A stretch of DNA of 7,497 nucleotides from contig DJHY01000201.1 of the NCBI GenBank assembly GCA_002433335.1, positions 1 to 7,497 of the forward strand, given 5' to 3'. The translations under genes and the position numbers were made by a program. Origin of the DNA: Rhodospirillaceae bacterium UBA6608. GTDB taxonomy: Bacteria; Pseudomonadota; Alphaproteobacteria; Rhodospirillales_A; Casp-alpha2. Position 1 is the first letter of the stretch, and the number at the start of each line of letters is the position of its first letter. Shown here one piece after another: positions 1-5,230 of the stretch. The notes under the pieces are model-generated. The model saw only the letters and a list, made by a program, of their open reading frames with translations. It did no database searches and was not told the origin of the DNA.

Positions 1-849
1 AAGAAATACCTGCCGGAAATCGCCTCGGGCAATCTGCGCCTGCAGGCATTCGGCGTGACCGAACCGACCTCGGGCACCGATACCACGCGCATTCGCACGA
101 CGGCGCGCAAGGACGGCAATGAATGGGTGATCAACGGCCAGAAGGTCTGGACCTCGCGCGCTGCGCATTCCGACCTGATGCTGTTGCTGGCCCGCACCAC
201 GCCGGCCGACCAGGTCGAAAAGCGCACCCACGGCATCTCGACCTTCCTGATCGATCTTCGGGAAGCGCAGAAGAACGGCTGCGAAATCCGCCCGATCGAC
301 GCCATGGTCAACCACAACACCTGCGAAGTGTTCTTCGACAACGTGCCGATCCCGGCGGATGCCCTGATCGGCGAAGAAGGCAAAGGCTTCCGCTACATCC
401 TGGACGGGATGAACGCCGAGCGCTGCCTGACCGCGTCGGAAGCCATCGGCAACGGCCGCTACTTCCTGGAAAAGGCGGTGGCCTATGCCAACGAGCGCAT
501 CGTGTTCAAGCGCCCGATCGGCCAGAACCAGGGCATCCAGTTCCCCATCGCCAAGGCCTATGCGGACCTGGAAGCGGCGGACCTGATGGTGCGCAAGGCG
601 ACGGCCATGTTCGACAACGGCATGTCCTGCGGCGCCGAAGCCAACATGGCGCGCCTGCTGTCGGCGCAATCGGCCTGGGACGCGGGCGAAGCCTGCTTCA
701 CCACCCACGGCGGGTTCGCCTTCGCCCGTGAGTACCACATCGAACGCAAATGGCGAGAAGCGCGACTCGCTCGTACGGCGCCTATTTCGCCGAACTTGAT
801 CCTCAGCTTTATCGCGCAGCATGTGCTGGGGATGCCTCGGTCGTACTAA
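1..849 (+). CDS. Acyl-CoA dehydrogenase family protein, 5'-truncated by the window edge
   Basis: This is the C-terminal 282 residues of an FAD-dependent acyl-CoA dehydrogenase, which oxidises an acyl-CoA thioester to the 2-enoyl-CoA and passes electrons to ETF. The frame is open from base 1 (KKYLPEIASG...), so the true start is upstream; a GTG at 55 is internal. With fragment numbering, the family signature is VTEPTSGTD at 19-27, followed by the flavin-domain motif NGQKVWTS at 45-52. The C-terminal helical domain contains FKRPIGQNQGIQFP and ends with THGGFAFAREYHIERKWR and GMPRSY. The usual Tyr-Glu-Gly-Thr segment carrying the MCAD-type catalytic Glu is replaced by TAPIS. Glu140 in GMNAER aligns with the alternative base position used by isovaleryl-CoA and long-chain enzymes. 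The family call is firm, but substrate specificity cannot be read from this fragment. No neighbour in the window suggests a pathway, and a strong terminator follows. Confidence 0.93.
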   Translation, partial: KKYLPEIASGNLRLQAFGVTEPTSGTDTTRIRTTARKDGNEWVINGQKVWTSRAAHSDLMLLLARTTPADQVEKRTHGISTFLIDLREAQKNGCEIRPIDAMVNHNTCEVFFDNVPIPADALIGEEGKGFRYILDGMNAERCLTASEAIGNGRYFLEKAVAYANERIVFKRPIGQNQGIQFPIAKAYADLEAADLMVRKATAMFDNGMSCGAEANMARLLSAQSAWDAGEACFTTHGGFAFAREYHIERKWREARLARTAPISPNLILSFIAQHVLGMPRSY

Positions 850-883
850 ACGCCGGGGCGCAACTTCCCTGTTGCTAACTTTC

Positions 884-918
884 CCGCCGGTTCCTTTTGG
901 AGCCGGCGGATTTTTTTT
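884..918 (+). terminator. Rho-independent terminator of the acyl-CoA dehydrogenase gene
   Basis: The left arm CCGCCGGTTCC (884-894) pairs with the right arm GGAGCCGGCGG (899-909) over 11 positions, with one T.G wobble and a TTTT loop. One A is followed by eight T (911-918). The stem is GC-rich and begins 34 bases after the stop codon. The U-tract lies on the + strand side only, so it acts on the upstream gene. It separates this transcript from the downstream glutathione transferase gene. Confidence 0.92.
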
Positions 919-957
919 GTCCTCTCTGCAATGACAGGCATGGTCATGCAGGGACAA
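917..957. repeat. Imperfect inverted repeat upstream of the glutathione transferase gene
   Basis: TTGTCC (917-922) is complementary to GGACAA (952-957). Inside it, TGCAATGAC (927-935) pairs with GTCATGCA (943-950), with one bulged A and a 7-base loop. Together they make about 14 pairs interrupted by an asymmetric internal loop. It directly abuts the T-tract of the terminator and lies about 50-90 bases before the next start codon. It could be a regulator binding site or a leader hairpin; no clear -35/-10 pair was found around it. The sequence pairing is seen directly; any function is inference. Confidence 0.4.
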
Positions 958-999
958 GGCGCTATCCTCGTCTCCTCGCCCGCCTCTTCCAGATCGCTC

Positions 1000-1003
1000 A
1001 GGA
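1000..1003 (+). promoter_or_regulatory. Shine-Dalgarno AGGA for the glutathione transferase gene
   Basis: AGGA ends 6 bases before the ATG at 1010, a normal spacing. It supports that start, which also gives the expected N-terminus of the family (MTLKLYSRYRNSA). Confidence 0.6.
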
Positions 1004-1009
1004 CGACCA

Positions 1010-1663
1010 ATGACCTTGAAGCTCTATTCCCGATATCGCAATTCGGCCGGACAGCGCGTCCGCATCACCCTGAACCTCAAAGGCATCGATTACGAATACG
1101 TCGCCGTCGATGACATGCGGACCGAGGCCTATCGCAAGATCAATCCGCAAGGGTTGCTGCCGGCGCTGGACATCGACGGCACCATCGTCGGCCAGTCGAC
1201 CGCGATCATCGATTGGTTGGAAGAGACCTATCCGACCCCGTCGATCCTGCCGCACGACCCGATGGAGCGGATGACCGCGCGCTCCATCGCCCAGTTCATC
1301 GCCTGCGAAATCCACCCGATCCATAACCATCGGGTCCGCGACCATCTGGTGGAGGTCGAAGGCTGGTCCGAGGAAAAGACCATGGAATGGTACGCCCATT
1401 GGATCGACAAGGGCCTGACCACGGTCGAAACGATGCTGGCCCAGCGCAAGAAGCAAACGACATTCTGCGTCGGCGACGCGCCGACCATTGCCGATATCTA
1501 CCTGGTGCCGGTCCTGGGCAATGCGCGCTGGTTCGGCTTTCCGTTGGATGCCTATCCTCGGGTCTTGGCCGCCGACGCCGCCTGCGCCGAATTGGATGCT
1601 TTCCGCTTGGCCATGCCCGAAGCGCAGCCGGATTTTCCCGGATATGAGGCGGAGCGAACCTAA
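1010..1663 (+). CDS. Maleylacetoacetate isomerase-like zeta-class glutathione S-transferase
   Basis: The protein has 217 residues, the usual length for this family. It resembles maleylacetoacetate or maleylpyruvate isomerase, which performs glutathione-dependent cis-trans isomerisation in the cytoplasm. The thioredoxin-like N-terminal domain has the zeta signature NSAGQRVRITLNLKG (11-25). This aligns with SSCSWRVR of animal enzymes, so the active-site Ser is Ser12 and the Cys position is Ala13, as is common in bacterial members. The cis-Pro segment NPQGLLPAL (45-53) and the glutathione gamma-glutamyl contact GQS (61-63) are present. The C-terminal helical domain carries ACEIHPIHNHRV (98-109) and CVGDAPTIADIYLVP (153-167), both strong family motifs. 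No homogentisate or gentisate pathway gene lies beside it, so the physiological substrate is not fixed by context. It could equally be a general GST. An AGGA motif supports the start. Confidence 0.88.
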   Translation: MTLKLYSRYRNSAGQRVRITLNLKGIDYEYVAVDDMRTEAYRKINPQGLLPALDIDGTIVGQSTAIIDWLEETYPTPSILPHDPMERMTARSIAQFIACEIHPIHNHRVRDHLVEVEGWSEEKTMEWYAHWIDKGLTTVETMLAQRKKQTTFCVGDAPTIADIYLVPVLGNARWFGFPLDAYPRVLAADAACAELDAFRLAMPEAQPDFPGYEAERT

Positions 1664-1691
1664 ATAGCGTCTTTTGTGCGCCTGCGAGCGA

Positions 1692-1723
1692 TTGACGAGG
1701 GCGGGCGAGCATGCTGGTATATT
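1692..1723 (+). promoter_or_regulatory. Candidate promoter for the transglutaminase/DUF2126 gene
   Basis: TTGACG (1692-1697) matches the sigma-70 -35 consensus at five of six positions. TATATT (1718-1723) matches the -10 consensus at five of six and is preceded by TG plus one base, which makes an extended -10 (TGGTATATT). The spacer is 20 bases, longer than ideal; an extended -10 can partly offset this. The start point would be near 1730, giving a leader of about 54 bases. I saw no convincing terminator between the GST stop and this site, so read-through from upstream remains possible. Confidence 0.4.
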
Positions 1724-1727
1724 CGCC

Positions 1728-1760
1728 GCCGGAAGCCAGCGCAGGCGAGCCGGGAAGCCA
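1728..1760. repeat. Short direct repeat in the leader before the transglutaminase/DUF2126 gene
   Basis: GCCGGAAGCCA (1728-1738) recurs as GCCGGGAAGCCA (1749-1760) with one extra G. The copies start 21 bases apart, about two helical turns. They lie just downstream of the candidate -10 and across its expected start point, where a repressor could sit. In DNA this GC-rich a chance repeat is quite possible. Confidence 0.3.
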
Positions 1761-1783
1761 TTGAAAAGCGGCGTTAATCGGCC

Positions 1784-4700
1784 ATGAGCATCCATGTCGC
1801 CCTCCACCACCGGACGACCTATCTTTACGACCGGAAAGTTCAGATGGGCCCGCAGGTTATCCGCCTGCGCCCCGCCCCGCATGCCCGCACCCCGGTGCTT
1901 AGCTATGCCCTGAAGCTGGAGCCCGAAGGTTACTTCATCAATTGGCAGCAGGACCCGCACGGCAACTATCAGGCCCGCGTGGTCTATCCCGACCCGGTCG
2001 AGAAATTCCAGGTCACGATCGACCTGGTCGCCGACATGTCGGTGCAAAACCCGTTCGATTTCTTTCTAGAGCCCGAAGCCGAGGAGCTGCCGTTCGATTA
2101 CGCCCCGGACCTGAAACGGGAACTGGACGGCTACCTGCAACCGGAACCCGCGGGACCGTTGCTGCAAAAGTGGCTGGATGCCCTGCCCAAGCCCGAAGGC
2201 TCGACCGTGAATTTCCTGGTCGACCTGAACCAGCGTCTGCAGAACGACATCCAATATCTGATCCGCATGGAACCAGGGGTTCAAACCTGCGAGGAAACCC
2301 TGGAGCGGGGCATGGGATCGTGCCGCGATACGGGCTGGCTGCTGGTCGAAATCCTGCGCCACCTGGGTTTCGCCGCGCGCTTCGTCTCGGGCTATCTGAT
2401 TCAGTTGAAGCCCGACGTCAAATCCTTGGACGGCCCGTCCGGCGCGGAAGAAGATTTCACCGACCTGCATGCCTGGACCGAGGTTTACCTGCCGGGCGCC
2501 GGCTGGATCGGCCTGGACCCCACGTCGGGCCTGTTGGCGGGCGAAGGGCACATTCCCCTGGCCGCGACGCCGCGCCCGAGCAGCGCCGCGCCGATCAGCG
2601 GCGCCATCGGACAGGCCAATGTCGAATTCGATTTCGACATGCTGATCACCCGCATCGCCGAAACGCCGCGCGTGACCAAGCCCTATACAGAAGAACAGTG
2701 GCAGACCATCGACCGCCTGGGCGACGAGATCGATAAACAACTGGCCGATCAGGACGTGCGCCTGACCCTGGGCGGGGAGCCGACCTTCGTCTCCGTCGAT
2801 CACGTCGATGCCGAAGAATGGAACACCGCCGCCGTCGGCAAAACCAAACGCCCCTTGGCCGACGATCTGATCCGCCGTCTGCGCGACAAATACGCGCCCA
2901 ACGGCCTGCTCCACTACGGCCAGGGCAAATGGTATCCGGGCGAGCAACTGCCGCGTTGGGCCTTTGCGTTGTATTGGCGTAAGGACGGCGAGCCGATCTG
3001 GAAAGATCAGGAAGCCTTCGCCCGCGAGACCGAAGACCATAAGCCGGACATCAAGGCCGCCGAGACCTTTGCCCAGGGCATCGCCGAGCGCCTGGGCGTC
3101 GCACCCGAGGCCGCGACCCCGGCGTTCGAAGATCCCTGGCATTTCATGGAAAAGGAACGCCGCCTGCCGGACAACGTGACCCTGGACGATTCCAAGCTGG
3201 ACGACCCGCTGGAACGCGAGCGCCTGGCGCGGGTGTTTTCCAAGGGCTTGTCCACGCCGACGGGCTATGTCCTGCCGGTGCAGCGTTGGAATTCCAAGGA
3301 CGGGTCGCGCCGTTGGGTGTCCGAGCCTTGGTCGATGCGAACGAACCGGCTGGTCCTGATCCCCGGCGACTCGCCGGTCGGCTTCCGCCTGCCGCTGGCA
3401 TCCCTGCCCCATATCGCGGCCATCGATTATCCCTACGTCGTCCCCGCCGATCCGTTTTCCGAATTCCCCGACCTGCCCAAGGCCGATGCCGCGCGGCAAC
3501 CTTACCTGCAAGGTAGCGAGCATCCCGGCGCCAACCGCCAGACCGTGTCCGCGCAATCGCTGGGCGACGATGGTCGGCGGGTCCGCGCGGCGATGACGGT
3601 CGAACCCCGCGACGGGCGGCTGTGCGTGTTCATGCCGCCGACGGAAACTCTGGAAGACTACCTGGACCTGATCGCCGCCATCGAGGACGCGGTCGCGGAG
3701 ACGGGCATGCCCGTGCATATCGAGGGCTATGAGCCGCCGCACGATCCGCGCCTCAACGTCATCAAGGTCACCCCGGACCCCGGCGTGCTGGAGATCAATA
3801 TCCACCCGGCATCAAGCTGGCGGGAAATGGTCGAACATACGGAGACCCTTTATGAAGAGGCGCACCTATCGCGCCTGGGCACCGAGAAATTCATGCTCGA
3901 CGGTCGCCACACCGGCACCGGCGGGGGCAACCATGTGGTCGCGGGCGGAGCCACGGCGGCGGACAGCCCGTTCCTGCGCCGCCCGGACCTGCTGGGCAGC
4001 CTGATCACTTATTGGCAGCACCACCCCAGCCTGTCCTACATGTTCTCGGGCATGTTTATCGGCCCAACCAGCCAGGCCCCGCGCGTCGACGAAGCGCGCC
4101 ACGACGGCCTGTACGAATTGGAAATCGCCCTGGCGCAGATGCCGGACAAAGGGGCCGACTGCCCGCCCTGGCTGATCGACCGCATCCTGCGCAATCTGCT
4201 GATCGACGTTTCCGGCAACACCCACCGCACGGAAATCTGCATCGACAAGCTGTATTCTCCCGACGGCCCCACGGGCCGCCTGGGCCTGGTTGAATTCCGC
4301 GCCTTCGAAATGCCGCCCCATGCGCGCATGAGCCTGACGCAGCAATTGCTGTTGCGCGCCCTGATCGCCCGGTTCTGGGACGCGCCCTATTCCGGCCCGT
4401 TGGTCCGCTGGGGAACGCAGTTGCACGACCGGTTCATGCTGCCTCATGCCGTCTGGGCCGATTTCGAGGATGTGATCCGCGACATGAACGCCCATGGCTA
4501 TCCGTTCGATGCCGCCTGGTTCGCGCCCCATTTCGAATTCCGCTTTCCGCGTTACGGCGCCGTGCAGTACGAGCAGACGGAAATCGAACTCCGTCAGGCC
4601 CTGGAACCCTGGCACGTGATGGGCGAGGAAGGAGCGGTCGGCGGGACCGTGCGCTTCGTCGATTCCTCGGTCGAACGTTTGCAGGTCCGGATCTCGGGCC

Positions 4701-5095
4701 TGACCGGCGAGCGTTACCGCGTCGCCTGTAACGGCTACGAAGTCCCGCTGACGTCGACCGGCACGGCCGGGGAATATTTCGCGGGCGTGCGGTTCAAGGC
4801 TTGGAAGGCGGCTTCGGCCCTGCATCCCGGAATCGACGTGGACGCGCCGCTGACCTTCGATTTGTACGACACCTGGACCGGGCGGGCCGTTGCCGGCTGC
4901 ACCTATCACGTGGCTCATCCGGGTGGTCGAAACTTCGAACACTTCCCGGTCAATGCCTATGAAGCGGAAAGCCGCCGCCTTGCGCGATTCGAAGAGATCG
5001 GCCATACGCCGGGCCCGTCCGAGCCGCCGAAACGGACCGCCAGCGGAGAATTCCCGATGACGCTGGACCTGCGACGGGCGAAAACCGTGCATTAA
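1784..5095 (+). CDS. Transglutaminase-like domain fused to DUF2126 putative amidoligase
   Basis: This is a 1103-residue cytoplasmic-looking protein with no signal peptide or membrane segment. Residues 3 to about 95 match the bacterial transglutaminase N-terminal region (HHRTTYLYDRKVQMGP). A transglutaminase-like domain follows with an intact triad: Cys180 in GSCRDTGWLLVE, His229 in DLHAWTEVYLP and Asp245 in GLDPTSG. From about 290 to the end is DUF2126, a putative GS-fold amidoligase family. Its landmarks are LTLGGEPTFVSVD (327-339), EINIHP (670-675), GTGGGNHVV (711-719), THRTEICIDKLY (813-824) and VEFRAFEMPPHAR, with Glu837. The last ~150 residues look beta-rich. The start is bounded by an in-frame TAA at 1775-1777, and the ATG gives the family N-terminus, but no Shine-Dalgarno is visible. 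The next gene is an ATP-grasp/alpha-E fusion, the usual partner. The triad suggests thiol chemistry on peptides or isopeptides, such as hydrolysis or transfer. The substrate is unknown. Confidence 0.92.
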   Translation: MSIHVALHHRTTYLYDRKVQMGPQVIRLRPAPHARTPVLSYALKLEPEGYFINWQQDPHGNYQARVVYPDPVEKFQVTIDLVADMSVQNPFDFFLEPEAEELPFDYAPDLKRELDGYLQPEPAGPLLQKWLDALPKPEGSTVNFLVDLNQRLQNDIQYLIRMEPGVQTCEETLERGMGSCRDTGWLLVEILRHLGFAARFVSGYLIQLKPDVKSLDGPSGAEEDFTDLHAWTEVYLPGAGWIGLDPTSGLLAGEGHIPLAATPRPSSAAPISGAIGQANVEFDFDMLITRIAETPRVTKPYTEEQWQTIDRLGDEIDKQLADQDVRLTLGGEPTFVSVDHVDAEEWNTAAVGKTKRPLADDLIRRLRDKYAPNGLLHYGQGKWYPGEQLPRWAFALYWRKDGEPIWKDQEAFARETEDHKPDIKAAETFAQGIAERLGVAPEAATPAFEDPWHFMEKERRLPDNVTLDDSKLDDPLERERLARVFSKGLSTPTGYVLPVQRWNSKDGSRRWVSEPWSMRTNRLVLIPGDSPVGFRLPLASLPHIAAIDYPYVVPADPFSEFPDLPKADAARQPYLQGSEHPGANRQTVSAQSLGDDGRRVRAAMTVEPRDGRLCVFMPPTETLEDYLDLIAAIEDAVAETGMPVHIEGYEPPHDPRLNVIKVTPDPGVLEINIHPASSWREMVEHTETLYEEAHLSRLGTEKFMLDGRHTGTGGGNHVVAGGATAADSPFLRRPDLLGSLITYWQHHPSLSYMFSGMFIGPTSQAPRVDEARHDGLYELEIALAQMPDKGADCPPWLIDRILRNLLIDVSGNTHRTEICIDKLYSPDGPTGRLGLVEFRAFEMPPHARMSLTQQLLLRALIARFWDAPYSGPLVRWGTQLHDRFMLPHAVWADFEDVIRDMNAHGYPFDAAWFAPHFEFRFPRYGAVQYEQTEIELRQALEPWHVMGEEGAVGGTVRFVDSSVERLQVRISGLTGERYRVACNGYEVPLTSTGTAGEYFAGVRFKAWKAASALHPGIDVDAPLTFDLYDTWTGRAVAGCTYHVAHPGGRNFEHFPVNAYEAESRRLARFEEIGHTPGPSEPPKRTASGEFPMTLDLRRAKTVH

Positions 5096-5101
5096 CGCGA
5101 C

Positions 5102-5140
5102 TTAAACGGCTTATCAGATTAGATTAAGCTTGATCAAACA
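5102..5140. other. AT-rich patch with TTGATCAA palindrome between the two module genes
   Basis: Just after the DUF2126 stop, the composition switches to AT-rich for about 40 bases in otherwise GC-rich DNA. It contains AGATTAGATTAAG, with tandem GATTA, and the perfect 8-base palindrome TTGATCAA (5130-5137), next to AAGCTT. Such a patch suits a promoter or an operator for the ATP-grasp gene, but I could not find a -35/-10 pair with acceptable spacing. Its function is unassigned. Confidence 0.3.
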
Positions 5141-5150
5141 ACGCACTAGC

Positions 5151-5183
5151 GGACGGCAGGGCGATCTCTTATCCTCGCCGTCC
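5151..5183 (+). other. Hairpin in the leader of the ATP-grasp/alpha-E gene
   Basis: GGACGGC (5151-5157) pairs perfectly with GCCGTCC (5177-5183). AGGG (5158-5161) pairs with TCCT (5172-5175) through one wobble, leaving a bulged C at 5176 and a 10-base loop. No T-tract follows, so this is not a standard intrinsic terminator. It ends 47 bases before the ATG at 5231. It may be a transcript-processing or mRNA-stability element between the two genes, or part of a leader. Confidence 0.4.
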
Positions 5184-5211
5184 AACGTCGGGAATGGGCC
5201 GACACGGTCTT

Positions 5212-5225
5212 GGAGCAACGGGTGA
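5212..5225 (+). promoter_or_regulatory. Ribosome-binding region that decides the start of the ATP-grasp/alpha-E gene
   Basis: GGAG (5212-5215) lies 6 bases before an in-frame GTG at 5222. GGTGA (5221-5225), which also matches the anti-Shine-Dalgarno, lies 5 bases before the in-frame ATG at 5231. Another in-frame ATG is at 5252. I prefer 5231 because it is an ATG with a usable site. The GTG would add only three residues. Confidence 0.5.
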
Positions 5226-5230
5226 GCGGC

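Noticed and set aside
931..1113. Small plus-strand open frame (60 codons) before and overlapping the GST gene
   Set aside because: It overlaps the GST N-terminus in another frame, has no ribosome site and no recognisable content.
998..2047. Minus-strand open frame (349 codons) spanning the GST gene and the start of the next gene
   Set aside because: It is antisense to two well-supported genes and an intergenic promoter region, shows no family motif, and has GC-shadow composition.
2066..3805. Long minus-strand open frame (579 codons) opposite the transglutaminase/DUF2126 gene
   Set aside because: It lies wholly antisense to a gene with clear domain motifs. Its translation is rich in Arg, Gly and Gln without recognisable motifs, as expected when a GC-rich gene is read on the opposite strand.
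3866..5092. Minus-strand open frame (408 codons) opposite the DUF2126 C-terminus
   Set aside because: It is antisense to a conserved coding region and lacks domain features.
5102..5175. Sigma-70 promoter in the AT-rich gap (TTGATC or TTAAAC with TAGATT or TATCCT)
   Set aside because: The hexamers match poorly and no pair has an acceptable spacer of about 16-18 bases.
5151..5183. Hairpin as an intrinsic terminator of the DUF2126 gene
   Set aside because: No T-tract follows the stem and the loop is large, so it does not meet the standard for a rho-independent terminator.
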